Shown here piece after piece: positions 13,330 through 25,258 of a DNA stretch of 64,000 nucleotides. Source of the stretch: Lasiodiplodia sp. COLG20. Lineage: Eukaryota > Ascomycota > Dothideomycetes > Botryosphaeriales > Botryosphaeriaceae. The position numbers were made by a program, and so were the translations under genes. The notes beneath the pieces were generated by a model. It was not told where the DNA came from. It did not search any database and was given only the letters and a program-made list of their open reading frames with translations. The stretch covers positions 620,001 through 684,000 of the forward strand of contig VNWV01000002.1 of assembly GCA_009801085.1 (NCBI GenBank). Direction: 5' to 3'. How positions within the stretch are numbered: position 1 is the stretch's first letter; every line of letters starts with the position of its first letter.

Positions 13330-13484
13330 GAAAAGGAACATTTATGGGTGGTTGAAGCTATCATCCGGATATTAATGTGGAATTGATAATTATACATTCA
13401 CGTCCGGACGATAACTTCAACTACCCATGGTATGTATGAGCGAAAGACAGTTCATGCTAGCCGTTGGCTGCAACCACCCCTTAT
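13330..13484. mobile_element. Hairpin MITE copy 2 (left end not found)
   Basis: The inner palindrome at 13345-13427 is followed by the right subterminal block TTCATGCTAGCCGTTGGCTG and the end CAACCACCCCTTATA. This belongs to the second terminal type (…CAATACCCCTCTG). The left inverted end is not recognisable; an A-rich stretch precedes the core. Confidence 0.7.
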
Positions 13485-14056
13485 AGGCCACTCTCATCCG
13501 TAAATCTATTACTATTCCCCGAATGGCTATTAGTTTCCGGCCGTTTGGGTTGCTCGATGATCCGTAGGGACTAACACCTGCCAAGTCGTCTAGTAACGCA
13601 AACACTGCTCGACATGTTTTACTTCAGCAGTGATAAACAGGCGGACGGCCAACAAACTCCACAGAACGATGTTGCACTCGATGATAGCTTCCGGGGCATT
13701 CCATAAGTGAGCCATCTCCATTTCCCCCCCGTAAAACAACGAGGTTCCATTGTGCAAAAGCTATCTGGGTGATTCTGAGAGGCAATTTTCGAATGTTATT
13801 TCAAAGAACTCGCCTCGTACAAATACCGCCGCCAGTACTTCACCAAGTGAGAAGTAGTGCCACCGTTGACGTCCAATTACTACCAGGAGAGACGCCGTGT
13901 TTCTTTTTGATTTTCTCCCCTCCCACGGAAAGCAAAATCCATACTCTGAACGCCATTGACAACGAAAACTTTCCATGGTATACAGCTCGATGAGAACTCA
14001 TCCATCATATCCTTCATCTGCCCATCAAGCGACCCAATACCTGTGATTCTCATAGA

Positions 14057-16019
14057 TCACCTCGGCTTCCTATACCGCCCTTGCCTCATCTGCTCATTTA
14101 AGCTCTCCTTCTGACTGGGTAAAGGTTCTCTCTTCCTCACACCATTATCCCCACCAGCTCCGGGAACACCTTGCGGAGCCTGACCCGGCTGCATCGGGGG
14201 CGGGGGGAAGCCTGCAAAGCCCGGTGGAAAAGGCGGCGGCGGAAATCCTGGAAACCCAGGAGGCGGCGGGGGGAACGCGCCGGCCTGGCCACCGTTCGGC
14301 GGCGGGACGGGAGGTAATGGGATCTGGCCGCTGCGAATCATCTCGGCGAGCTTGGTCGGATCCATGCCAGGAGGCAGAGCCGGGATGCCACCCGGCCCAG
14401 GGAATGGTGGAGCACCCGATCCGGGTGGAGGAGGTGGAGGAATATTGATGGGGACCACCGGACCGTTTGTGGTGGGCCCACCAAGACCGGGGAGCTGGGC
14501 GCCGCCGGTACTTGAACCGTCGGCGAAGCCCAGGCCAGGAAGACCGGGCAGTGTGGGTTGTTTCGCGGGCATCTTCTGATCCACAAGGCCTTCGGCTTCG
14601 TCCTCGGCTTCCTGTTCTTCCTCCTCCTGTTGTCTTCTCCGAGCGTCACGTCTATCGTAAATACCTTGTGCCTCAGCGGCAGCTTGGCCGATGTGATAGC
14701 GGTCGTTGAATGGAACCGTCTCTCCTGGGCGGGCTCGTGTCCAAAAGCGAGTGATTCGATCGTTGGAGCCAGATGCAAGGATGTGTCCAAGAGGATGCCA
14801 GTCCAGAGTCCAAATGGCAAAGTCGTGGGCTTGTGGCACCCTGTGCGCGGGATAGATAGTCTGTGCAGGGGCATTCGAGGGATCCGGGCTGTCATACGGA
14901 GACATGGTCGCCTCGATGCCCGACGGGGCGTTCTGCTCGTCAAGAAGATAATGGAAAAGGCTTCCATCAACTCCTCCGGTAGACAGAAGGTTACGATGGA
15001 TTGGATGCCATGCTAGGGTGGTGATGTCTTTCTCGTGGCCACGTAGAAGGAGGACGTCACGCATCATACGCAGATCGAATATCCTTGCAGTGTGGTCTCT
15101 TGCGCACGTAGCAAGGAGCTGGCCTTGTGTGCGCTCGAAGGAAGTCTTGGAGATGGTATTTTTGTGCGAATGGAGTGTTGTGAGCGCCCGACCAGTTCGA
15201 GGATCCCACAGCTTTATTTGGTGGTCCTTGGAGCCTGAGACCAGCAAGCCTTTAGTGGGGTGCCAGTCGACAGTCTTGGCCTCCCAGCCGTGGCCGGTCA
15301 GCGTCGATTCCTCAATTCCACCAGCAAAGTCGAAGATTTTCAATGTCGCATCGTCGGAGGCAGTCACGAATTTTGAATCGGTGGGGGAAAAGGCCAGATC
15401 ACGGATGGGCTCGTTGTGGGCTTGGAGGGCTTTGACGTTGTTGAAGTTGGTTTGCCAGTATTTCACCACGCCATCCTGGTCCGCGGACACCAGCCAGTCA
15501 TCGCTATGCGAGTACTGGGCAGCACGGATGGCGGAGTCGTGGGCCTGCATGATGGTCTCGAAATTGAAGCCCATACCATTCCATAACGTAAACTCTCCAC
15601 TTGTCGAGCCTGTGAGCAGACGCCGGCCCTCTGGGGTCCATCGCACAACGTTAATAGGATGCTTGACCTTGTTCAACGACGCGTGGAGGTGCTTTGCAGG
15701 GATTGTCTCGGCGGCGGAGCCCAGGCGAGCGAGCGGCGGGATCATCTACAAAGGTCAGCTTTGTGCAGGTAGCTGGGTTTCCGGACGTACGTCGACCATG
15801 TAGCTGATGCTGGGCCGCTCGGCCTCGACAGGCGGCAGGCCTTTGTAGCGCGGGCGGCGCACACGCGCCCACTGCACCATTGTTGAGCCATAATCGGTGG
15901 CAGCACCTGGTGAATGTCAGTGGAGGTGTCGCAGCTCGAGGCAAGAACAGCATACGGCGAGCTCTGGTGCGCGGGATGCCGTCGTGGCCGCCGGTCTGGT
16001 AGTGGAACTCGCGGTCCAT
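14057..16019 (-). CDS. PFS2: Polyadenylation factor subunit Pfs2 (WD40 protein)
   Basis: WD40 scaffold subunit of the cleavage and polyadenylation factor that forms mRNA 3' ends in the nucleus. Exons 15956-16019, 15791-15906 and 14057-15745 give 622 aa. The N-terminus has the family segment [19 protein letters not shown] before seven WD40 repeats, for example [36 protein letters not shown] and [21 protein letters not shown] Glu/Gln-rich helix and a long Pro/Gly-rich tail follow, and the protein ends [14 protein letters not shown]. Human WDR33 has the same order of WD40 domain and proline-rich tail. It is divergent from the acyltransferase gene over 402 bp. A 140-bp relative of its 3' end lies at 40442-40581. 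Confidence 0.95.
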
Positions 16020-16421
16020 GGTTCAGCGGGGGTCAGGCTGTCACTGGGCGGAGAGCGGGGGGCGGCATGGAGCTGGCGCAGGATGGTCGCGGTCGCGGTT
16101 GCGGAGAGCTCGAGTTGACGCGACAGTGGAACTTCGGCACCAGCCACGCCTGCGCCACGGCGGGCAGACGCGGAGGGGCGGATCCTGGGCCCTGACAAGC
16201 TGCTGCAGCGCGCCAAAAAAGCTCAACGAGCACTCCGCATAGCCGCTGATTGGGGCCCGCCGCAGGAATGCTGCTCGCGATAGCCACGCCCAGCGCTGTC
16301 CGGCCGTCTCCACGACCTCCTCCGTGACCCGACGACCAATGCGCCGCGCTGGCCTTCTTCGCTGTCCCTGAGCCCTCACCCCACTCCGCCCGTCCTTCTC
16401 CGCGCCCGCCCACCTGCCCCA
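16020..16421. promoter_or_regulatory. Short divergent promoter, PFS2 / acyltransferase
   Basis: This 402-bp GC-rich interval lies between two outward-facing start codons. It must hold both 5' UTRs and core promoters. No TATA-like box or long inverted repeat stands out. Confidence 0.55.
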
Positions 16422-18123
16422 ATGGCATCCAGCGTTGAGACCGCCGTGTCGACGAGCACCGACATACCCATCGCGCGCCCGGAGAAGCAGTACACTGCTC
16501 CTGCCACGCCTCCACCCGACCCCAGCCCGCCCCCTGCTGCCAATGGCGCCGCGAAGGGCTCCAGCTCCGGCTCTGGCGCGAAGACAGTTGGGAAATACAG
16601 GCACGTTGTTGCAGTCCACCACCAGACGCGCCCATCGTGCCTGAGCCAGGATGCGGAGAAGCCGCCGAGCTTCGTGGGCTTCAGGAACCTCATGATCCTG
16701 GTGCTGAGTATGCCTCCCCCTAGCCTTCAGGAGGCAGTCCGTAGCTAACTACCTCGCTTTGAAGTCGTCTCGAACCTGCGTCTGATGATCGAGAACTTTC
16801 GGAAGGTACTTGCTGAAGCCTCGCCTCCACCCTTCTCCGCTGACCGTGACAGTACGGAGTCCTGATATGCATCCGCTGCCACGACTATCGCCGCCAGGAC
16901 GTCGTCTACGGCTCCATCCTCTACTTCCTGGTCCCATGCCATCTCTTCGTCGCATACGTCATCGAGCTTGCCGCAGCTCAACAGGCCAAGGGTGCCGTCG
17001 CACGGATCAAGAAAGCTGAGTCGCCCGCAGACGTGCAGGCGAGACGCGACGAGTTCCGCGGCACGTGGGGCCTCATTGCCTTTGCTCACGGCGTTAATGC
17101 TACTCTGAATCTCCTGGTGGCCTCGACCGTCGTCTATTACTGGATCCATCACCCCGGCATCGGCACCCTCTGTGAGCTGCACGCCATTATCGTCTGGCTG
17201 AAAACGTGCTCCTATGCCTTTACCAACCGTGATCTCCGCCATGCCCTGCTCGACGACTTCGGTGCTGCTCCGCTTCCGGATATCTACAGGGACTGCCCGT
17301 ACCCGAAGAACATTTCACTCAAAAATTTGACGTATTTCTGGTGGGCTCCTACGCTGGTCTATCAGCCCATCTACCCCCGCACTGATAAGATCCGCTGGCC
17401 TTTTGTCTTCAAACGCTGCGGCGAAATGCTCGGTCTCGGCATCGTCATCTGGATTGCTTCCGCTCAGTACGCCTCGCCGTTGTTGAAGAACTCGCTGGAC
17501 AAGATCGCGACGCTTGACTTCGTCTCCATTGTCGAGCGCATGTTGAAACTCTCCACCATTTCCCTCTTTTGCTGGCTGGCCGGCTTTATGGCTTTCTTCC
17601 ACTCCTTCTTGAATGCCCTTGCTGAAGTCATGCGCTTCGGAGACCGCGAGTTCTACACCGAATGGTGGAACGCCCCAAGCATCCGTATCTACTGGGTTAC
17701 ATGGAACAAGCCTGTCGCTAGCTTTATGCGCAGGCACATTTACAGCCCTTTGTGCGGACGCGGCATTCCCCCTGTCATTGCGCAGATCTTGGTTTTCTTG
17801 TTCTCTGGTGCCCTGCATGAGCTCGCCGTCGGCGTGCCAACCCATAACATCATCGGTATGTTGATCTTTGCTTCTGCTCATCTACCTGTGCGGCCATTGA
17901 CTCAGCAACAGGTGTCGCATTTGCTGGAATGATCTTCCAAATACCCCTCATCCTGATCACAGACCCAATCAATCGCATGAAGGGTCTGCAGAGCAAGGTG
18001 ATTGGCAACATGATCTTTTGGATTAGTTTCTGTCTTGTCGGGCAGCCTCTCGCCGCTCTGCTGTACTTTTTCGCCTGGCAAGCTAAGTATGGCACTGTAA
18101 GCAAGCCACAGCTGTGGAGCTAG
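16422..18123 (+). CDS. Diacylglycerol/sterol O-acyltransferase (MBOAT, DGAT1/ARE2 type)
   Basis: ER membrane enzyme that esterifies diacylglycerol or sterol with fatty acyl-CoA to make storage lipid. Exons 16422-16707, 16765-16805, 16853-17855 and 17912-18123 give 513 aa. A proline/serine-rich cytosolic N-terminus of about 80 residues precedes the helices. The family signature FYTEWWNAPSIRIYWVTWNKPV (the FYxDWWN motif of SOAT/DGAT1) and the presumed catalytic histidine in SGALHELAVGVP near residue 430 are intact. Length and motifs fit DGAT1/Are2. Whether sterol or diacylglycerol is preferred cannot be decided here. The 41-bp second exon is supported by phase and by the continuous segment VSNLRLMIENFRKYGVLICI. 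Confidence 0.92.
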
Positions 18124-18429
18124 TCGTCTTCACCTTTCTTATGTTCTTACTTCCTTCACTTCGGCTGTTCCTATAGATTCGTTCAATTAGGGTTCCCTGG
18201 GTGCTTCTGACTTTTTTTGGCTTTTTCATTCTCATAAAATTCATCATTTGGCTTTGACCGACGCAAGCTTGTAACCGAAAATACGAGAATCGTGACCAAT
18301 AATCTCCTAGAGGTTCTGTAAGGTCCGAATCGTTTCGCAATAGATTGTTAAAATCCTCTCCCATATAAGTTGCCGAAATGTTAGCCATATCTACGTGATT
18401 ATGCCTCGGCTCTTTTTTCCACAATGAAA

Positions 18430-18577
18430 AGAACATATATATGCCGTTGAAGCTATCGTCCGGACGTGAATGTATAATTATTATTTCTACATTTGCATCC
18501 GGATGATAGCTTCAACGACCCATGGTATGAGAGAGAAATAAATTCACGCTAGCCATCGGCTGCAATACCCCCCCCTG
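18430..18577. mobile_element. Hairpin MITE copy 3
   Basis: The inner palindrome at about 18442-18522 is followed by TTCACGCTAGCCATCGGCTG and the end CAATACCCCCCCCTG, with TA immediately after (18578-18579). The left inverted end is too diverged to place, though weak similarity extends to about 18345. It has the second terminal type. Confidence 0.75.
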
Positions 18578-18897
18578 TATATCAATGCTGGTGAAGAACA
18601 TCCACTGAACGTGCAAGAATCCCTGTTTCTAATCCGCTAAGCTTGAATCGCCTCGTTTTCTGCAAATTTCCACCTCAATGACTCCGTCGCTTTCGAGCCA
18701 AGAGTGACCACGCGTCGGGGATGGGTGACCTTATAGCCTGAATATCTGTTTTTAATGAAGCGTCGCCAGCTTCCCGTAGATCCGTTTAACCAATCCACAA
18801 CCTCCCACTCGTCTTGTTATTATTTAGCATTTCACTATTATTCTTTCGAGACGTTTATTCTCCATTTCACCTGATGCAATCATCGATTTCCAGGTGA

Positions 18898-19248
18898 TTA
18901 CTCCTGCGGCGCACAGTTGTACACTACAATATGCGGGCACTGCCACGACATCGAGCCGGGTGCGCCGCACAAATTCAGCCCCATGCTCGCCGGTGTCGTC
19001 GGCACGCGGGCCGGCGGCGTGCCCGAGTCGTGGTTGGGTGAGGCGATGCGCACTAAGTAAAGTGTGAGCACAGCAATCAAGGCGCAGCAATACGGACGCC
19101 GCAGAAGCTGGCCGAATTCCCTGACGACTGCAGGGGCTTCATTTCCGGGAGTAAGAAGCCGGTCGCGGGCGTCAAGAATGAGGGGAGTAGAAGCGATATC
19201 GTCACATGTGTATATGTCTTCCTTCCTCATTTTTTCTTCTTGATGCAT
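18898..19248 (-). CDS. Possible small single-pass membrane protein
   Basis: An uninterrupted reading frame of 116 codons with an ATG (second ATG 18 bp further in). It predicts a charged N-terminal part, one hydrophobic segment (PYCCALIAVLTLYLVRIA, residues about 53-70), and a tail with several cysteines (NLCGAPGSMSWQCPH). I do not recognise a family. It lies between a repeat copy and an A-rich stretch and may be fortuitous; an orthologue or transcript would be needed. Confidence 0.3.
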   Translation of the reverse strand: MHQEEKMRKEDIYTCDDIASTPLILDARDRLLTPGNEAPAVVREFGQLLRRPYCCALIAVLTLYLVRIASPNHDSGTPPARVPTTPASMGLNLCGAPGSMSWQCPHIVVYNCAPQE

Positions 19249-19483
19249 GGAATATAAGCTGACTTTGTTTGGATTTTCCCGGGAAATAACGCCCTAGATG
19301 AAAGATATACGAGACTTCACATGGAATGAGGGCGTGAGCGTGGTTAAGATAACATACTTTTTATTTGTTTCACGGACATGTAGGGGCGTATCGCAGCCGA
19401 CACCGAGCATGAGGAATAATAGTAAAGCCTCAAGGTGTAGGCAGATATGCTCCAGCCCTTTCTTGAAAAAAAAAAAAAAAAAC

Positions 19484-19770
19484 ACGTGGGGGGTAGATGA
19501 AGCTATCGTCCGGACGTGTATGTAGAGTATTTAATTCGACATCCTCGTCCGGACGATAGCTTCATCTACCCATGATATGTGTCCTTTTCTCGTTTTCTTC
19601 TTTTAATTTTACCAATACCGACATATATGGGTAGATGAAGCTATCGTCCGGACGTATATGTATAATTATTAATTCGACATTTACGTCCGGACGATAGCTT
19701 CAGCTACCCATGACATGAGCAAAAAAAAAAAAAAAAAACCACGCTAGCCATCGGCTGCGAGAGGGAACTG
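19484..19770. mobile_element. Hairpin MITE copy 4, two cores in tandem
   Basis: Two full palindromic cores (about 19490-19572 and 19628-19710) lie in the same orientation 55 bp apart and share one right terminus, CCACGCTAGCCATCGGCTGCGAGAGGGAACTG, with TA after it (19771-19772). No left inverted end is visible; 17 A residues stand before the first core. The arms of both cores are almost perfectly complementary (GATGAAGCTATCGTCCGGAC / GTCCGGACGATAGCTTC). Confidence 0.8.
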
Positions 19771-21322
19771 TATTTTATCTATATCATTTTTGATTATAGT
19801 CGACCAATTTGGGGAGGAAAAAAAAAAGGAAGCCCCTTCTGAAAAAAAAAGTTCATACATCCCGAAATCCGGAATGAACCAACAAGAGATAACACAATCC
19901 CGCCCTTGTTCGAAGTTCGATCCAATGCTTTGCAAGAACTGCGTGCACGTCCCAAAGATACTGCATGAGAACCAGAAAGAGAATAACGGCACCCAAGATG
20001 TCACATTCCAACTTTCGTACACGTTCCAACCTGACATTCCGTCTGGAGTCATTCTTGCTCTCTCTTCCCGCATAAGTCTCGCCCTTTTCCGATCAACGAT
20101 GTCGGTGACGGGAAGGATTTGCTGATCGTGTTGCTCCAGTTGCCCAAAAAGGCGAGGATCTCTCTTCGTGTATTCATCCCTCATTTCGTCTTTCCTATCT
20201 GTCGCTCCTCGCTACGTCCCGGGAGAATGTCCGACCGGTCTATCTGTACAATGTATGCCATGCCAATTCAACGCAAACGAACATGAAATCCAAGAAAGAG
20301 CCCACCCATGATGACGAAAAAAAAAACCGAAAACGACAAGATCAGAAACTCTCGAACCCACCCGAAGAAAGACCTGAGTCTGATATGACAAAACAAGACC
20401 AAAAACCCCGATCGCTATGTGCTGTACGGTTATGCGTAGCTTGTGCTGCCCCTGCCGATGATGGTAGTGGTAAATTCAATCTCCTTTCTCCTTGTCCACA
20501 GTTCCTGTTCCCCATACCGTGTTGAAACAATGAAGATCGCGCCCTAATATTATGCAGGAGTAATGCATGCATCCGGTATAGGAAAAGAAGCAGGAGAAAC
20601 TACGATAAAGAAGTGGAAGAAACCAAATAACCCTGGTATCAGCCTTTTCATGGTTTCTGCTGTTTTAATTCGCTCTCGAAATGCTGGAGCGGTTATGACG
20701 CACCCTGAGGAGTGATCGTGACTTCTCCACGGCTGACCAGTAAGACTCCCAACTGCTTACGAAGAAGCAAGGCAAACAAGCGGAAGAAGCGAGCTTCTCG
20801 TTCCCATCCATCAGCCCGAGCGGTGCCATGGTTGCCGGTATGCGCGTCTTCGAAATTCGATGTCTTCATTTCTGCTTTCTGCTGACTTCCAAAAGAGCTT
20901 CTTTTTTCGTTGCCATAACGTTCAAGTACTTCCAATCCATTTCGTGACCTCACCTATTGCTGCATGTTTGTCATTCTCATCATATAATTTCCAACGCCTG
21001 TTGCCCGGCCGGATGACTTCGAACAGGACAAGTCGATATGCTTTTCCGGGGATCAAGCACCCCCCAAGCTCCTGGAACCGATCCCGTGAAGCACCTATGA
21101 GCCTTTCCATACATTCTGGAAGGAAAGGGTTGTAGTCCAAGGCAGAATTTTCTTCTTTTGCAAGACCGTACGAACGACAACCGTCGGTCGATAGCACATG
21201 GCCTTGTTTGCTCTGACACTCCTCCGTGCGCCCTCTCCAAGTGATGCAGTCTTCTGTTGGTAAAAGTGAGGTTCAATTGGCTGAATGCGGCAGATCAGTC
21301 GGGGACTGCCCGTCCTGACGGG

Positions 21323-24300
21323 CTAACCTCCTTTGCGGTCAGCTTCGTTGGCTGGAAGAGGCTCGCCTCCCTTGTGCTCGCCGTTCTTGCTGGAGTTGGA
21401 CTTGGCGCGCTTGCGGCCGCCTTTTTTGCCCCCACCGGATTTCTGCCAGCCGCCATTCGAGGGTGAGTTCCCACATCCAGCTCCCTTGCTGCCGGTCTTT
21501 TCGTGCGCGATTGGACTCTCCTTCTTCGGCTGGGGAGTTTGCTTCGCATTCTGCGCATTGCCAGGTCGCGATGGAGTTACATGGTTCTCCTTTTCTGACA
21601 AGCCGACACCGCTGGACAAGGTACCATTCGTTGGCTGGAGGCCAGCAGATAGTGCACCACGGCTAGCTGTTGGTGAAGGAGTCCTAGTCTCTTGGACCGG
21701 GGAAAGTATAGGCAAGACAGCGGACTTTACCGTCTGCGCAGGCGCGGCAGATGTTCTTGATGTGTCAAGATGCGACACGCCGTTAGGAGCCGACTTGACA
21801 CGCCACGGCGGGATATTTTGAGTCTTCGAGGTAGCGGCATTTGATGTGGCGTAATCAACATCATTGTTGACAGCATAGCCGTTCGCAACGCCGGTTCCAG
21901 CCGCTGCGTAATTTGGCATAGCCATTTGAGATGTCGTACCGTACACGTCAACGCCATTTGATTTCTCAGGCTCAGATGAAGCGAAATGGCGACGCAACAC
22001 CTCGTTCGCGTACAACTGATGTTGCTGCTGCTGCTCCGGCATTTCCATAGGAAACGGCTCATCTGATCGCGTTGGAACGGGGATCGATGAGACAGAATCT
22101 CTGTCGGCATACCCATTTATATCGGCATTTTCAGTGACGCTTTTTTGTTCCCTCGTTTGCGGCGCACGGTAAGAGCCATTCACAATCACAGGACCTGACT
22201 CAGCCGGCGGTGCTGGTTGTGCCGGCCTCTCAGATACTTGTAGTGGTGCAGAGGTCACGGATGTCGAGTGAATTCCAGTGGAATAACTCCTGTTGTGGCT
22301 CTGTCCGAGCGGAGATGGGGACCGCGAAACATGTTGCTGTGCTTGACTTTGTTGAGGAGGTGCCAAATCCGGCGAAACCTTTCTACGTCTTGAAGCCAGC
22401 TCCTGGAAAGAAGGAATCTGCTGCACGCTGTAATCTTGGAGATGCGAACGGAACTGCTGGGGTGACTCGCTCATGAAGTAGCCGAGATACTCCTTCGGTG
22501 AGCCGTTCTCACGAACAATCTGAAGGCCCTGGGCATGGTGCTGGGGAACATCCACTGGTTGCTGCTGTGGCGTCTGAGTGTCCTGTGCCGATCGCGCGAT
22601 GGGGTAGGCCATAAGGTTGGGAGGGTAGCTGGGAATCGGCGGATAACCCGGAAGAAAAAGAGCATTCTGGTCAGCTCTCGCTGGCTGGGAATGAGATCTA
22701 ACGGAGCTATTTGCCTGACCTTCAGCCACTGTAGCCCGGTGAGCGCCGCGCCTTTGCGTTGGTATACTCAAGGGTAATGATGGCGAGCTAGGATTTGTCC
22801 GAACTCCGTCCTGAGAGTGAGACTGGGACATCGGCTGAGGCTGTTCAAACCCAGAATACGGATACAGGTAGTGCGGCATTAGTGGTGCAGTGGCGGGCGG
22901 CTCGTTTGGATCTCTTGATACCGATTGGGCCGTCGCATACTGCGTCTTTGGTGGAGACCCATGGTTCGAACCGTTTCTGGCTTGAGCCTGAGCCTGAGCA
23001 ATAGCTTGCGCTTGTGCTGCACGAGCCTGGGCCTGGGCGAAAAGTTGCGCTTTCAGGCTGTGTTGCTGCATCTCAAGCATCTGATACTGTTTGAACAGCT
23101 GTTCGTGCAAGGACGCTCCGGTGGTAGCGGCGAAGTAATCGGGCCCAGCTCCCGCAAGAGGAGGACTCAAGAACGGAAGCCCATTTGTGTAGTTCGCACC
23201 ACTCGAGGACCTACTGCGGTCGCCCTGGTTGTTCCTCTGGTTGTAATGGCTTCTGCCTCCACGATTTCCGCCACGACCGCCTCGCCGTGATGGCGACGTG
23301 CTGTGAGTTAGGGTCGGTTTCGGAGCGGGTGGTGGTTTCTGGAAAGTGGGCCGCTCCTCCTTGGGGAAGACAAATTGTTCGCACACCTTGCCCAGTTGCC
23401 CGCCATCCGCTAGAAAATCGAAGGCCTGCCGGACTTCCAAATGTATCCCACGGAAAGCGTAATCATCAGCGGAATTACCCAGGTTCCGAGAAACGTTGAA
23501 AGGCTCCTCCACACATAAACGGAACCGACCCTCCTTGTTGCCGCTGTCAACCTCCCATCCCTTCTCTTTCCGGGTCAAAAACCTGCCGTTCCGGACGGAG
23601 ACAACATCACGTTCGTAATCAAAATCGTGGCCATATAATCGAAAGAACTGAAAGAGCAGCTGCCCTAAGGACTCCTTGTTGTCCTTCCCAAAATCACGAA
23701 TCTGCTCCAAGTCATCAAAGAAGCTTGACTCCTCTCCGGTGTCGGTTAGATGCTTCTCGAAGGGCATCTGATGCAACGCAGGTAATACCGGCGGAGATCT
23801 AGTCTGCAAGAAGTTCAAGACCATGCAAATCCAGGTATAGGAGCTCAGCGTCCCACCCATTGCTACACACGTCAGTGCCTACCATGCAATTCGAAACGTG
23901 AAACGTACCAGCATCGTTCAGGATCCGCTGTTTCGTCCAGTGCTTGACAATCATCGTCAAAGGTCGTACGCGGGGATCTATCATAACGTAGGTCTTGATC
24001 ATCCTCGTGTTCTCCAGCGCAAGGGTGTTGTTCACGTTCATGTCGCAAGCGAGCTCGAGCTCGGGGTCCCAGACCTTGACAATGGGGACCTTTGCCGAGG
24101 CCACGCACACGACCTTGCTCATGCCGTCTGCGCCTGTTTCAGCGAAAATGTTTCAACGATGTGGACTTTTAAACGTACGTTTTGCTAGTGCTTCAGCCAG
24201 CATATGCACGCTTTCCAACTTCCTCATTGGGGTCTGAATGCACACATCGACTGCCAAGAGGGTTAATGCGGTCCAAGTGCAGCAGTAAGCGGTCGGCACA

Positions 24301-25258
24301 TACCATCAGACTCGGCGGTGCAGAGCAGGTTGCCCGACGACCCAAAGACGTGGACTTTGAAATCGTTCCCAGGCCACTCGGTATGCAGGATCCGGCCCAG
24401 CTTCTCTACCAAGAGTTTTCTTCTCTTCTGGCTCTCTTCGGACGGCAATAACCGGTCGTACAGTTCTCTCATGTCGCCACTGAGTTTCTTCTCTTCTTCG
24501 GGGTTTAGGGATGCCTTGGGCGGCACGGCCGCCTTCTCCAACATGTCGGCGTTGTCGTAACCCATCCGACGCCTACCAAAAGCAATGCCCGTCTCGTATT
24601 TGCACTTGTACGGCTGCTTCCGTAGCGACGGCAGCGTCCCATTTGCCTCGGAGGAGACGGATCTCGGAGAATGGTTGCCAAGCGCGCCGCTGGGCGACGG
24701 CGTCCTCGAGCGAAACGCAACGTCCCGAGCATGCTGGTGGGGTGTCGATGGGACGGAGTTTGAGTGATGGGAAGTCATTGGCGGGCGTGCGGGAAGGGAA
24801 TGCTTGACCCCCTCCGACCCCCTACCCGACATGGTTGCAGAGTCCGTCACCTGCGATTTGCCGCTCGTAGCTCTAGTCGGCACGCCGTTATTCCCATCGA
24901 TGTGCTGTGGCGCAGGGTGCGGCTTGGGTTGCGCTTTCTTTGTGGTCTCTTGTGCCGGCCTCGACGCCAAGGGCCTCGGGTGCTGTTCCTGAGACACGGT
25001 GGTGGCGGGGGGCGACTGCGCGAGGATGTTCTTCTGCAGTAGGTTGTTGATGTGCACGGATCGAAGGAGCGGGTGGTAGCTCAGGAGCGGCTGTTGCGCC
25101 GCGTGGGGTGTAACGAGGAGCGGATGGGGAGCGGAGGTGTACTGGTCGAGGGCCAGCGGGCGTGCTGCCGAAACGCGGCGCGAGAAGAGGGTGTCTGGGG
25201 AATCCAGGGCGCGATTGAGACAGCCTGCGTGTGCTTCAGTACTGCTGTATTCGCCCAT
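21323..25258 (-). CDS. Cid1-type nucleotidyltransferase with PAP-associated domain
   Basis: Non-canonical poly(A)/poly(U) polymerase of the Cid1/Trf4 superfamily, which adds nucleotides to RNA 3' ends. Exons 24304-25258, 24179-24250, 23909-24133 and 21323-23862 give 1263 aa across introns of 45-53 bp. The catalytic core follows a Ser/Pro-rich N-terminus of about 230 residues: VHVFGSSGNLLC then ESDVDVC, with the two catalytic Asp created across the first intron, and the third in ELACDMNVNN. The PAP-associated segment includes LGQLLFQFFRLYGHDFDYERDVVSVR. The remaining half is low-complexity Gln/Ser/Pro sequence ending in a very basic tail (KKGGRKRAKSNSSKNGEHKGG) likely to bind RNA. The start is the first in-frame ATG. 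Whether it adds A or U is not readable. Confidence 0.88.

Larger units (their letters stand above)
11309..14056. other. 2.7 kb intergenic region with two repeat copies
   Basis: Upstream region of the rhodopsin-domain gene and downstream region of PFS2. ORFs in 11547-12886 are short, arginine/alanine-rich and overlap on both strands, so I do not call a gene. The part from 12900 to 13500 contains two copies of the hairpin repeat family, listed separately. Confidence 0.5.
18124..21322. other. 3.2 kb intergenic region with three hairpin cores
   Basis: Between the acyltransferase (+) and the nucleotidyltransferase (-). It contains MITE copies 3 and 4, two long A tracts (about 19466-19482 and 19721-19738), and one weakly supported small ORF at 18898-19248. 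The rest, including 20200-21300, shows no coding signal and probably includes the long 3' flank of the nucleotidyltransferase gene. Confidence 0.5.

Noticed and set aside
15018..15803. 261-codon ORF on the plus strand
   Set aside because: It is antisense to the WD40 repeats of PFS2.
19490..19710. CRISPR-like repeat spacing of the palindromes
   Set aside because: These are TE-type inverted repeats in a fungal genome, with single dispersed cores and no spacer array.
19744..20184. 146-codon ORF on the minus strand
   Set aside because: Its 3' end runs into the terminus of MITE copy 4, it has no homology and poor codon structure.
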